DNA from: Trebouxia sp. TZW2008
Taxonomy: Eukaryota; Chlorophyta; Trebouxiophyceae; Trebouxiales; Trebouxiaceae
Length of the DNA: 64,000 nucleotides
Assembly (NCBI GenBank): GCA_002118135.1
Contig: BDIU01000053.1
Coordinates: 186,001 to 250,000, forward strand
Reading direction: 5' to 3'
Shown here: positions 48,601 to 59,307 of the stretch, piece after piece
How the letters are laid out: each line of letters opens with the position of its first letter
How positions within the stretch are numbered: the first letter of the stretch is position 1
Notes under the pieces: generated by a model
Database searches by the model: none
Told to the model about the DNA's origin: nothing
The model's input: only the letters and a program-made list of their open reading frames with translations
Program-made: the position numbers and the translations under genes

Positions 48601-50138
48601 TCCTGCCGTTTGATGCTGCTTCTGAAGTCCTTGCCGTCACAGACTTCTTCCACAATGAAGGGTGCTTCTGTGTTGGCGCTTAGCATTTCCTTTGTACGCC
48701 TCGCCTGATGCACACAGCACTTTGAGGGTCAAAGCGCACCTGGTACAGCAGGATTTGAGCCACACACGAAGCACTTGTGCTGGGATGTGAAACAATTACA
48801 AACAAGATCATTTTGCACTTTGATGTGAGACATGTAAGTACCAGCATTCCGTTTGTGCATAACAATAAATCGATGTGATCATGCCAGGTGAAGGCAAGCA
48901 ACTGCAGTGAATGCAATGAACCTAAAGCTGCACAGATTGTGCAGTATGCATACGCTGGCATGCAACAATGTCAGGTACATGCTGCTATCTTGATAGTTGC
49001 TGTCACCGCTGCTCACCTGTCTCTTGAGCTTGGCCACAGCACGAGGGTTTGTTCTGATGTCAGAGACACCATGTTTTGACTCAAACTGGTCAGCGAAATG
49101 GTTCACCAACAGCATGTCCAAGTCCTGCGCTCCCAAAGTGGCATCCCATGCTGCATCCTTGACCTCAAACTGGCTGTGTGTGTTCAGCCTGCCAGCTTCT
49201 TTGACCTCAAAGCTTGAGTACTTGACCAAAGACGCTTCAACAGAGCTGGCCCCAACATCATAGAAGATGACATTCTCAGTTTGGTTGCCAAAGCTGCGTG
49301 TGTAGCCATGTTGCAAGGCAGCAGCTGCATGGTTGTTGACCAGTGACAAGACTGTCAGCCCTGCTAGGCGAGCTGAGTCAATGACTGCTTGCCTTTGGCT
49401 TTGGCCAAAGAATGCAGGGACTGTGATGACGCAGTCACGAACCTCCCCAGCTCCAGCGAAGGCCTCTGTGATGCCCTTTGCATAATGCAAAATGCTGCCC
49501 TGTGCAAGCAAGCCATCAGAATCATTGACAAAAACACCCATCATCAATCAGATTGATGTCACAATTGTTTATGCTTGACGCGGGGAGCTCATGTTAGAGG
49601 AGCTGGTGTGAGCGGCAGCTTGATGACATCATGCAGTGCCCTTGAAGGTAGGCGGACTGAATTCATGCACAGACGCGAGCATGCATTGAGGAGTAGGACA
49701 TACCACAAGCTGCTCACTGGAAAGTGCTTTGCCATCATCTGTGCTGACCAAAACTGTACCCCGCTGTGGGTCAGATTCAATGCTGAAGGGAAGCAGCTGT
49801 TTCTGCTTGAGTTCTTTCAATGCGGGGTCGTTTGCTGAGTTGCCCAGTAGGTCCCGCAATCTGCTGAAGACCTTGGTGGGGTGCCGTATGCTGAGGGCTG
49901 CAGCTTCCTCACCGAGGAGCCGGTTACCATCAACGTATGCGACCTGGGCTGATGTGCGTCGCTTCGTCATTTCGTTGGTGGCAATCTCTGGCAACTTGCC
50001 AGGAGGTACGACCGCTACTTTGATAAAGTCACTGCCCAGGTCGACTGCCATCAGCGGACCGGCAGCGGCCCAGGTCGTGAAACTGATCACTATCAGCAAT
50101 AGCAACGAGGTGCAGGGTTTGAGGCCCCAGCCGGCCAT
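39605..50138 (-). CDS. ER Hsp110/GRP170 chaperone (HYOU1/Hsp70-17 type)
   Basis: Twelve exons: 49704..50138, 49017..49499, 48421..48704, 47679..47805, 46909..47164, 43536..43732, 42537..42734, 41967..42199, 41371..41557, 40592..40784, 39905..40291 and 39605..39633. All phases close to 1002 residues, close to the length of human HYOU1. A signal peptide (LLLLIVISFTTWAAA) precedes the Hsp70 ATPase domain (MAVDLGSDFIKVAV, CVITVPAFFG, FYDVGASS, ELLGGGSRIPKLQ). A beta-domain, a long acidic/Ser loop and an alpha-helical lid (NELEAYI, EQQERPEALQLA, FAKWMTEEEAKQ) follow, then a Lys-rich tail. The last 29-nt exon gives GKAGEHEEL, so HEEL is the proposed ER-retrieval signal. GRP170 proteins act in ER folding as holdases and nucleotide exchange factors for BiP. 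Two introns start with GC. Several introns hold exon copies. Confidence 0.9.
41193..41285 (-). pseudogene. Open ghost copy of GRP170 exon 9 3' end
   Basis: The minus-strand frame reads KKMAAWAIGKPLVNATDSES then LTAE|GTAAGT, matching the used exon end (EKVAGWVTGKPWINATDSKS, LTAE|GCAAGT at 41371). The copy keeps an open frame and has the stronger GT donor. However, its nearest acceptor would shift the frame relative to the preceding exon. Confidence 0.75.
41570..41700 (-). pseudogene. Ghost copy of GRP170 exon 9 5' end
   Basis: It repeats the start of exon 41371..41557 (EKLSKLKD and the following residues) with small deletions, reading EKLSKLKDGDAILLQVTQQQ before diverging. It lies upstream of the used exon, preceded by its own TGCAG. 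Confidence 0.7.
43745..43925 (-). pseudogene. Two ghost copies of GRP170 exon 6 segment
   Basis: Two blocks (about 43755-43815 and 43865-43920) repeat the segment encoding KLGVHLSADSSSIL of exon 43536..43732. They share TCAGCTGACAAGTGCACA and the CCCAGCTTCCCTGCAA piece. They sit at the 3' edge of the 3.2-kb intron. Confidence 0.75.
44060..45890. repeat. Minisatellite array in the large GRP170 intron
   Basis: Units of about 143-150 bp recur, each with a GATCAC(T/A)...TTGTGAGG(A)..ATG block, CCTGATGCAGYGTG, GCATGGCTAGCT and GCAGCGCGTAGCAGACAG. Within it, 44863-45156 and 45157-45440 form a nearly identical tandem pair with a 294-bp period, clearly the most recent event. Outer units are much more diverged. 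Confidence 0.85.
46613..46745 (-). pseudogene. Ghost copy of GRP170 exon 5 3' half
   Basis: The minus-strand frame reads NSSQGHSLPPGTVSKQMADC then VDGILSKYDTTGKQ, against NTSQGHPLPPGAVSKQMAEY and VDGILTKYNTTGKQ in exon 46909..47164. The frame is open, but I see no acceptor at its 5' edge. The GC-type donor context ACAGGCAAGC is retained. Confidence 0.8.
47930..47985 (-). pseudogene. Ghost copy of the start of GRP170 exon 4
   Basis: About 50 bp upstream of exon 47679..47805 repeats its beginning (HLDADEAVVRGAA becomes RLDVDEAAVRGA). It is too short to be an exon. Confidence 0.65.
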
Positions 50139-50667
50139 CGTGCACTGTGTTGACGATCGCAAAAGATTGAAGTGGCGCAGCAAGACTTTCGCAACTGTCT
50201 AGATGTATCGCTCGAAGCGACTTTGCGAGCTGTGACCTAGTCGAGATCCGGATAGCAGCAAAATTGCAGCTGCCCGGCCGAGCCACTTTGCTAGAGAGCG
50301 CTCGAAATGGCTATATGCACAATTTAAAGCTATACCACGTACAGTTCGATGAGTGCAAGCGCTGAATCGACCGAGCCTTTCGCAATGCCAATGCCAACTA
50401 CGACTGCGAGGAAGAAGATAATTGGCAGATGCTCAGTTCCAAGCACAATTTTTCATGCTCAGAAATCGAAATTCCGATGCTTTTGTGTTCTCCTGGTCAA
50501 ACTGTCTCACATGCTGAGCCACGACAACAAGCTGCAGCGACTCCGGCAGTAGCTGCGACTACCGAGACGACTTCCGACCAGGCCATTTGCTGAATTTTCC
50601 GATTGCAACAGAAGCGCACACCCTCAAATACCGATTTGCTTTCAGAACAGGCTACTTGTGAGCCACA
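50139..50667. promoter_or_regulatory. Bidirectional promoter of GRP170 and SDR genes
   Basis: The starts at 50138 (minus) and 50668 (plus) are separated by 529 bp. A CCACGT core lies at about 50335-50340; such ACGT cores occur in unfolded-protein-response elements, but one copy is weak evidence. Confidence 0.4.
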
Positions 50668-52892
50668 ATGTCGGCCATGGCTGGTATTTTGAGGTCGCAT
50701 ACAAGTCTATTGCGGCAGCTTTTCTCGCAAAACTCAACATCTGCCCGATACTTTGCATCAGAAAGTGGATCGCATGGTGAGCGTGTTACAAGCTTGTTGA
50801 CCGCAAGTGGAACATATGCATGCAGTGCACAGTGTTGCAATTGTCTGCACATGTGCACTAGTTGACAGCAATTGTGACCTGAACTCCAATTGCTTTCATT
50901 TTTTATGCTGATAAAAGATTTGAAAGAGCTTTGCTATGTTGCTCCACATCTGAACTGCTTGTGCTACAATGCAGTTTATGTCATCTTTGGAGCAACTGGA
51001 GGCATTGGGCAAGACTTGGCAAAGCGATTGCTCGGCGCAAAGCATCAAGTTATTCTTGCAGCCAATTCTGGTGAAAAGCTAGGCAGTCTAAAAGGGGAGC
51101 TTGGCGGCGGTGAAACTAAGGAAGTAGATGTCATGAAATCAAAAGAGGTACCAGCAGATGCTATGAAGTCAAAAGGGGTGTTCAAGCATGAATGCTTGTC
51201 TGTTTGGCTCCTCAGCATGAACATTGGTCACCCCATGTATAGAGTCAATTGAGTGAGACCCTTTATATTCTTGCAGATTGCTGAGACCTTGGAAAGTATC
51301 GCAAAACAGCATGGTGAAATCACAGGAGTTGTCAACTTGATTGGCAATATGTGCATCAAGCCAGCACACCTGACCTCAGACGAAGAGGTATGCAGTAGGA
51401 CCTTGCAATGTTGCAATTGGCATAGTTGATGCCTCCTGCTCACTGCCATCTGGTCAAGCTATTGCGACGTGGCTCTATCACTTTGTTCTGGCCCTGCTGT
51501 TTTGATGAGGCCCTGCCAGGAGCGTTTTGCTTGATCAGCAGGCATTTGCTTCACGCTTGATCAGCAGGCATTGGCTTTATGCTTGATCAGCAGGCGTTTG
51601 CTTGATGCTTGGTTTGCAGGCATTTGCGTTGTGATTGATCTGCAAGCAGGACTTCAGACTTGCATTGCCAGATTTTGCATGTTGCTGATTTGCAGTTTCA
51701 GACAGCTCTTGAAGCAAACACATGGTCATCTTTCAACATATTGAAAGGAGCGGCTAGAGCCATGATGAAAAACCAGAAGGGTGGCTCTATTGTCCTCACT
51801 TCAGCCTCAGGTACATATGAACTTTACAGCTCAGCTGATAGCAGTCACTTGCACGGCGCGTACAGTGCTTGCGTACCAGGCCTCAAGGGTATAGCTGTGC
51901 CTGCTGTCTTCACTACTGCCTTGAAACGACTCAGATCAATCAGCACGAGTGCATGCCAAATTCGTATGCATGTTGCAAAAAATGACATCAAGAACTGCAT
52001 GGCCCTTTGGGTCAAGGTGCATGATGTCTACAAAGCAGCACTATCACTTGCCAGCAATAGCTACATTGCTGTGCTCTCTCGCAAACCCTGTGGTGATCAA
52101 TCTTTGCCGTCTGCAGTTGCGCAGACTGGTGTGGCCAACCATGATGCAATAGCAGCAGCCAAGGGAGCAGTTGCAGGCCTGACCAAGGGAGCTTCAGCAA
52201 CCTATGCCCCTCACAACATCAGGGTCAACTGCATAGCGCCTGGCCTGGTAAGCTGTCATCAAAAACTCAGATACAGTCGTGTATCACAGCATGTGCAGCA
52301 AGAGGGACCCAACTGAGCACAACGCATAGCAGCACAGCACAGCGCAGCGCAGCGCAGCGCAGCGCAGCATGGCACGGCACGGCACGGCACCTTCACAGTA
52401 AATGTAACTCATCATGCCCAGCAAAGGACATGGTTGTGCATATGCTCACTGCTCACGATCCTCACCTGTGTCATGTGACAACTTGCCTAGTACTGTTGGG
52501 CAGTTTGTCAGCTTGATGTTCAGCTTGTGCTTGACGAGATGTCTTGTGACCACCAGCGCACTGCAGGGCCACATGCACAAAAGTCATGAGCATCAAGCAA
52601 TGGCAAGCGCAGATGCGTTGCCTTTCAGTAGTTGGGAGACTGTGTCCAGGCTCTGTGGTTTTTGGCTCAGAGGTGTATTGCTCTGCAGGTCCAAACAGGC
52701 ATGACAGAATCCATCTGGAAAAACGAATCCCACAAGAAGGCTTCAGAAAGTCTGCACCCCTTGGGTCGTGTGGGCGAGCCCAGAGACATCGCTAGGGCAG
52801 TCGAGTTTCTGTTGCACCCTGACAGCGACTTCATCACAGGCCAGATTTTAGGTGTTGATGGTGGCATGACAAATGCACAAGCCAGGGAATAG
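50668..52892 (+). CDS. Short-chain dehydrogenase/reductase, NHxxIAAAK subtype
   Basis: Six exons (50668..50776, 50975..51147, 51277..51387, 51696..51810, 52117..52247, 52689..52892) close in phase to 280 residues. A Ser/Arg-rich N terminus ([17 protein letters not shown]) suggests an organelle transit peptide (inference). The Rossmann motif is [10 protein letters not shown], followed by GVVNLIGN, the segment [10 protein letters not shown], then [15 protein letters not shown] and RVNCIAPGL, with the C-terminal [20 protein letters not shown] and [11 protein letters not shown]. The usual catalytic Tyr of YxxxK is Ile. This NH(E/D)xIAAAK form is known in a bacterial SDR group, so it is probably a natural subtype and not a mutation. 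Substrate unknown. Confidence 0.85.
51526..51655. repeat. Short tandem repeat, about 30-bp unit
   Basis: Four to five imperfect copies of GCTTGATCAGCAGGCATTTG in intron 3 of the SDR gene. Confidence 0.8.
52325..52392. repeat. Pentanucleotide microsatellite
   Basis: A run of GCACA, GCGCA and GGCAC pentamers in the last intron of the SDR gene. Confidence 0.85.
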
Positions 52893-53802
52893 AGATCTTC
52901 AGTTGCTTCAAGATGCGTTCATTTTATTGAATTCATTAATGAATTAATGAATATTGATGCATTCAATAAAACATGCAGCTGACCAAATGAAGTCTGTCAC
53001 AAGTTTTGCGCTGGTCTGCTACCGTTAGCCATGCTGACACAATCCACAGCAGTGAAGCTGACTGCGCAGCGTCATTCTGCAGCACTTGTTGAATTGCAAG
53101 TGCAGCGCTCACAAGGATACACCTGTGAGATCAGGACAGTCCTCAGTTGTACTCGGTATGTGTCCACCTTGATAAGCTTCAGCCGTCACATGCATACATG
53201 CTCTTAAGCTACTTGATCAGCATCACGACAATACATTTGTAGGGACGGCAAGTCATGTCAGAACAATCGTTCTTAAGGACGTCCGAGGCCGTTGCAGCAG
53301 TGAAGTTCACTGTGTGTTTGGGCCATAGCTATGCCTGTGCATGCATGCATGGGCAAGTGCTAGTGCTTGAAGTGCAGCTCGGCTGCAAATTTGCAGCCGT
53401 GCTGCTCAGATGTAGCGGGCATAGGGCAATGTAGCCGGGTTACAACTGCACAGAGCTGAAGTTAACATATGCCTGATTCAAGCTGGCTCCAGGTACAGTG
53501 TCCACAGCTTGAATCTGCCGACGCGAGCTAAGCACTGGCCAAACAAGCATCAAGTGTGTCATCACAAGCCTCACAGATGGCAATGTGCTTTGCATGGATT
53601 GTACATGCACAGTGCTCAGGACAGACAGGCTCAACCGCCTAGTAGCATAAGCACAAGTGCACATGCACAGAGCATCTGCGCACATCACACTGACTTGGCA
53701 CTTTACATCTGACCAAATGGCGCTGCAAAAGGTAGCCACCTGGGCCTAGACCTATTGTGGCAACCAAGTAGCTAAGATTGCTTGCAAGAAAAGGTGCTGC
53801 TG
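52893..53802. other. Convergent spacer, no gene seen
   Basis: Apart from the inverted repeat near 52922, I see no coding or RNA signal between the SDR stop and the glycosyltransferase stop. Confidence 0.5.
52922..52971. other. AT-rich inverted repeat after the SDR gene
   Basis: The arms TTTTATTGAAT (52922-52932) and ATTCAATAAAA (52961-52971) are perfect complements flanking a palindromic ATTCATTAATGAAT core. It starts about 30 bp after the SDR stop codon and is therefore probably in the 3' UTR. Confidence 0.7.
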
Positions 53803-56001
53803 TCAGCTGCCTCCACGGTACCATTGAAGCAGGGTCTGTGGGGGAACGCCACAGTGGTATGCTAAGATAACGGCCTGCACAATCAAGCACAATTACCTTA
53901 GCAGCAGTTACAATTCATTCACGTTCACAAGCAGGTTGACAAGGCATTCAGCAGGATTTGCTCCATGGCCACCAAGAGGACAGTGTGTAAGTCTTTGCAG
54001 CAAGACCCATTCAATCATGTTCAACATCAGCCTTTTAAGGCATTTGGGATGACATGCCTCATGGCTCTTGGGTGGACAGTGTCTAAGCCTTTGCAGCTAT
54101 CGTCACAGAGATGCTCAGCAGCAGTTCAATCATGTTAACCAGGCATTTAGCATAACATGCTCAATGCCTTTCAACAGGACACTGTTATTGTGCATGCCAT
54201 AGTGCCCAGCAACACAGACTCCTTTGTCTTTTGCTGGAAGTCATGCATCTCAGCTGAAGTTTGCTTACCTGATTGGTGAGTAAGGTTCTGAAGAAGCCCA
54301 GTCTCTGCCACCTACGGCCGGATGTTGTGACAGCACGTGGTATGATTGCTGGAGCGCTGTGCTTACGCAGCCTTTGCACCAACTCATAGTCTTCCATGAT
54401 AGGCATCTCTTTGTATCCGCCTAAATCCCTACAATGTGATTCTGTTGCTGATTGTCAAGGCATCTCTGCATATCAGATTGTCAGGACCATAAGCACAGAC
54501 CATGGCAAGCTTAAAGCGTAAGTAGCATGCAGTAGCAATGTCTGGACTTCCCGAGCTTTGCATGCGTTTGCAAGCAATTGTGCAACTTCAGATTGCAAAT
54601 GCCATGACAAAGGTGTGGCCTTGAGAGCACACCTGAAAAGGCTGGATTTGACAAAGATGGCTTGGTCACCATAAGGCATGTGACGCCATCTTGTGCGCAG
54701 CTTCACTGCTGATGCCAGAGCTGTGCGGAGTAAGCTATTGCTGATCTGCAAGTATTTCTGCTTTCAGTCAGGCCGTCAAGCCACTCAAGCATGCACTCAT
54801 GCATTTGATCAACCTCACGCCGTGTCCCTGACTGTCCATGCCTTCTTTGCCAAGACTGCACAATAACCACAGAGCTGCAAAGGACTCTGAGTCTCTGAAT
54901 GCAGGATACAAGCACTGCTAACAGGATGGAAAAGCTGTGGAATCATGATCGACTGTGTCGGTATGCAGCATAGCTCATGATTCTGTCTGGCATGCGTGTT
55001 CACTATGAAAGAGAGGGCAGGTTAGTGATTGCATGTTTCAATGATCTGCAAGCCTCATGCTTGTGATTCAGACAGTATTTGCTCTGGCTCAGCATCACCT
55101 GAGCAACTGGAGGCTTTTGACAGCTTTGCAGCAATTGTCAGCAGAATCTTGTATGTTTTCCTCCAGTATACTCAATTGCTTATGCATTTATGGGGACACC
55201 CATGCACAAGACTGTGCATGTCTTTTGTGTGCTCAGCGCAAAACATCTACTACATGACAGTGGCTCACATCTGTATCGATGGTCTCAAAGCAACCCCAGT
55301 ACGCCTGTGTCCCAGCTCGTTGCATCTTTCTGTGAGGCTGTGGCGTGGAGATTGCCGATTCAAGCATACCCTGATACCTACACTAAATCTGCCTTGACCA
55401 TGATAGTTTTGTGAAATTGAACACAAGCTACGCACGACTGCCTGAAACATGGCATCAGACAATGTGCTCACCCAACAGGGAGCTTGCTGTCAGCATGCAG
55501 GAACACCAAGAAGTCTCCTGTAGAATGGATCCAGCCGGTGTTCATTTGCTTGGCTCTGCCTGGATGAGATGACAACACCTGCAGCCATCCTGAGTCTTGC
55601 CGCTGTCTCACCCATCGAGGGGCACTGCAGGGCTATTCCTTGCTGACCTTGGCATGCGACCGGTTTGCCACCCGCACGGTGGCGTCTGTGCTACCGCCAT
55701 CTATCACCAGTACCTCAGGCGCTTGGCTGATTGATGCATCAAACGCGCTGCACACCAACAGGCCGATCAGACACACCCCGTTTTGCGTAACATACAGCAA
55801 AAATAGTTTGCTGCGCGCCTGTCGACTGCTTGCAAGATCGTGCGCTCCTCATTCTACGGTCACACACTTCAATCACTTGCCACATCACGCCTGGAGCGAT
55901 CGCATGCAACTGCATAATTGTACCAAAGTTGGGATGATCACGGTCAGTTTCAGCCTTGCACCATCCGCAGCCACACCAGGCCGTGTGGTTCTTGCGACCA
56001 T
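53803..56001 (-). CDS. Bacterial-type family-2 glycosyltransferase (TIGR04283-like)
   Basis: Identified exons: 55924..56001 (LKLTVIIPTL), one starting at 55853 (NEERTI...), 55648..55726 (PEVLVIDGGSTDATV), 55472..55578 (GRAKQMNTGW, DFLVFLHADSKLP), one ending in 54.6-54.8 kb (MPYGDQAIFVKSSLF), 54269..54428 (GGYKEMPIMEDYELVQRL, VTTSGRRW) and 53803..53874 (GVPPQTLLQWYRGGS). These are the ordered motifs of the GT2 family annotated in bacteria as selenodomain-associated transferase 2: the nucleotide-sugar DGGS site, the HAD metal motif, PYGDQ, and the MED base region. The segment between HAD and PYGDQ is incomplete in my model. Acceptor substrate unknown; the sequence predicts a soluble enzyme. The gene is divergent from the coiled-coil gene, 359 bp apart. 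Confidence 0.75.
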
Positions 56002-56360
56002 ACACCGGGGGGCATGTCGACTCCAGTGACCCCAAAGCCCAGGAGATTTGTGAGCGCTTTGAGGGCGCAAATGCTTAAACTGCTGCAGCTTTACACTGGT
56101 CCAATTACGAACGGCAGGATGTGTTGGTGACACGCTCGAGCCGCGTAGGTCAACATGTTGCTTGCGATCGAGCTGACTTTTCTTGCAGGAGCGAGCTCAA
56201 GAAGAGGAGCGCGAGGAAGCTCAAACATCAGTTTGAATCCATTCTGTGTCTCGTTGACGTGGGGTGCGCAGCAGTGTTGCAGTGTCTTTGAACGGTCTGC
56301 TCTGCGGTTGTCTTGGTGTGCAATCAGCATGTGATGCAATCGTTTGCCAAGCGGTAGCAA

Positions 56361-58098
56361 ATGACCTCGGCACAGGCGACTGGTCAGTCTGTACAGGACA
56401 CAAACACCAAGTGTTCACCCGGTCAATATGTTGACTGGCTACAAGTGCAAGGCTTCCTCGCTATGGCTGAGAGCGCGTTGCGCGCCAAGAACGCGGCTAA
56501 TGATGTACGCTCAATGTCGGACTTTGTGTTCCCCTTGCTTGGCCGTAACAAAGACGCAACCGACTGCAGATCTTGCGGCAAGGTAACTCAGCTGCCATGC
56601 CTTCTGCGGTGTTGCAAACGGCACAGCAATTGCAGGTATGCAAGCACGCACCGATTTTGTTGCTGACAATCAGATACTCATCGCACCTCAGGAAGCTGAC
56701 TTGGCTCTGCAGGCAGTTAGGCAGGATCAAGCAGAAGACACATCTTTCCTGAGGCAACAGCTCGAAGCTCTGCTTCAGGTAACATGCAGAACACCTTACA
56801 CATCCTCTAGCTTGTGCTGAACTTGCTGCACAGCCTGTTGCTGACTTGCTGTGTGTGTCAAGGAGCGAGCAGCGGCCAAGGAGAAGATAGCCGGCTTGCA
56901 AAGGTACAAACATTTGCCTGGCTGCTGCTCGTTACTACAAATGGCGGATGTAAAATTAGACAAAGCTGCATACACCTGCAGGGAGAATGCTTTTCTGCTA
57001 GAGGAGCGGGAAATTCTGTTCAGACAACTTGAGAGTAAGCAGCTGCATTGACTTTTATCCTCTGCATGTCATTTACTCCAGCGTCGATTTGACAAGATCA
57101 CTGCAAATGTTCGTGAGCCTTCTCCACACATCAATTGTTGACACAGTTGTTGCGCTGTGTTGATGTGTGCACAGATTATGAATCAATACTGCGACTGCAT
57201 GGACAAACATGTGGTGCATCGACAAATTTGTGGGGCTGCAGTTGAGGCTGGTCATGCGGAATCTGACAGGAGGGTCAGAAGCCTTTTGTCAGCAAGGCGT
57301 TCAGAGGAAGACTTGTCTGCAGTTAGGACTTATGCCCATCAACCTCGAGAGCAGCATGACATTGGGATTGAACCAGTGACACCACAGGACCCCGCTGAAG
57401 CAGCTAGACTCATTCCTCAACAGGTGTGTTTACAGTGCACCAGCCTGTCTTACTGTGCTCCTGCTCAGCAATCTGCTGATGCAATACTCAATTGGTTTCA
57501 GAGACTAAGGACAGAGTGTGCATGACTGCAATGCTGTCATGTCTGGTGTGACATGAGGTAGACCGCCTTGCACATTTTGTTGCAAAGCCCGCTCAGCTCA
57601 AGATGTGTGTATGACATTCAGTAAGCAAGCAAGACCTGGTGAATGCAGATGACGTCTATAACACAAGGGAAGGTCTTGAGTCAAAGAGACTTGCAACCAG
57701 AGTTGATAGATGGCTATGCAACTCCAGGTACACATGCCAGTACATGTTTGGCGTATCACGTCAGCTTCTTTGTGATTCGGCTTCATTGGTGTCTCCGCGC
57801 ATATGCCAGTTTGAGGCATCTGTGCTTGTTCTTGCTCACTTGCTCACGGGTCACACGGGCACGAGAGTATCTGTAACATCACTCACACTTAAGCTGATGC
57901 ATATGCAGCACGTATGCACAGAGTACATCTTTTACAGTTGCTGTTGCCGACGCTGCTGCATCTTGTTCTTGTTTGCAGAGCGCAGAAGTGAGCTTCAACG
58001 CACACTATGACCCTGCTAGAAGTCAGTATCGGCTCATCAATCAAATGCAGCGTTCCGAGGCAGCAAATTTGATTTCAGAAAGTCAGCCCAGTGCCTAG
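56361..58098 (+). CDS. Coiled-coil protein, possibly augmin HAUS5/AUG5-like
   Basis: Supported exons: 56361..56582 (or ending 56546), one ending near 56778, short ones in 56.86-57.03 kb, 57175..57423, 57630..57727 and 57981..58098. The N terminus has a small helical domain (QYVDWLQVQGFLAMAESAL, MSDFVFPLLGR), followed by long charged heptad-like helices (QAEDTSFLRQQLEALLQ, ERAAAKEKIAGLQ, NAFLLEEREILFRQLE) and a Cys/His segment MNQYCDCMDKHVVHRQIC. The layout recalls plant AUG5, but it is far shorter and no diagnostic motif was verified. The phase between exons 1 and 2 is not settled. Function unknown; a microtubule or scaffold role is a guess. Confidence 0.55.
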
Positions 58099-59307
58099 TG
58101 TGAGGAATAAGTATTCCAGTGCCTTCGATGAAAGATTGATAGTGCAGTTGTTTACAGCTTAAGTTTAGGTCATTGAGGGGATTGTTGCTGCAGTGATACT
58201 ATCGCTGTGATAGCTTAAGCTTTTCTTTGGTTGGCTGATTACAAGCTCTGCATGAAACCCAGGCCCGGCTTACTTGCTGTTCAGTACAGAACAGGTTCAA
58301 GGATTAGGTGGTGTACTGAACAACTCATGTGCAACAATCAGGTGGCTTGTGATGACTAGCATCTTCTTTCATGCTATATCCCTCAGCTTGTTGTTGGGAC
58401 AGATTGGTGAATGCTTGTCAAGCATCTGAAGATTTGGAGAAGGCCTGTCATCAGCTTGCTGCAAAAACATGACATCTGCTGCAGGCGTATCAACCAACAT
58501 GAAAATGACATCTGATATATGTTGTGAGGCTCTGCATTTTACAGTCAAGAAACTGTGCAGCATGTACGATGGCTTGATTCCGTCCAGCCGTTGTGTCTGT
58601 GTAAGTGCAATTTGCATGAGCTTGAACAGGATCTGTGGAGCGATGCTCCTTGGAGGAGATCTGAAAGGCGATCGTTCTGCAAAGCAGCTTTGATCAAAGT
58701 ACACTTCAATTAGTGCACAATGCAACTTACGGCAAGCACCGAAGCAAGAAGATGCATGCTGATACAAGGGGACTCTACATCCCGAGTAAGGCCTCATGAC
58801 TGCATTGCCGAGCTGATTTGAGCCGGCCTGAGCAAGTTGAGCCAGTAACAAAGTGCAAGACGCTGCTTAAGCCTGTTGTTACACGTGTTGTCATAATAGC
58901 AGTTGCTGCTGACAAATTCAGTTGCAGTACAAGCATACTCAATTTACGCTGCGAGCAATGCTGGACAAAAATGGGCAAGCACAAACCTAGTTTTGAACAC
59001 ATTTGAAGCCATATTATGGCTTGACAATGACGAAAGATTCAGACAGGAGCTTATGATACAATCTAGCAAAGTAGGCATAATGTTGCCAAAATTGCTCAGC
59101 AATCACCGTGTACAATGGCAATTGTAGACATCCGAAATTGCTCGATGCAAGAAATCGTTCTGTAGATGGACAGCTGCATGTACAATCCCCTGAGCTGTAC
59201 CCTGCTGCCTTGACAATACTAATCATGCCAAAGTGCATTTGTTGTAAGCTCCCAAACCAACCAAAGCACATTTGAGGGTTGGGCCTGATTTGAGATTTGG
59301 CACATTG
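58099..59307. other. Unassigned interval with a possible minus-strand frame
   Basis: A minus-strand frame at 58369-58851 encodes a partly coding-like segment (RSIAPQILFKLMQIALTQTQ) ending DIA-stop, but I could not find partner exons or a start. An overlapping + strand frame (58469-58693) is equally long. I see no reliable gene. Confidence 0.3.

Noticed and set aside
57639..58010. 123-codon frame overlapping the coiled-coil gene's fifth intron.
   Set aside because: Its frame differs from the in-phase exon 57630..57727 and is rich in Cys/Leu typical of intron translation here.
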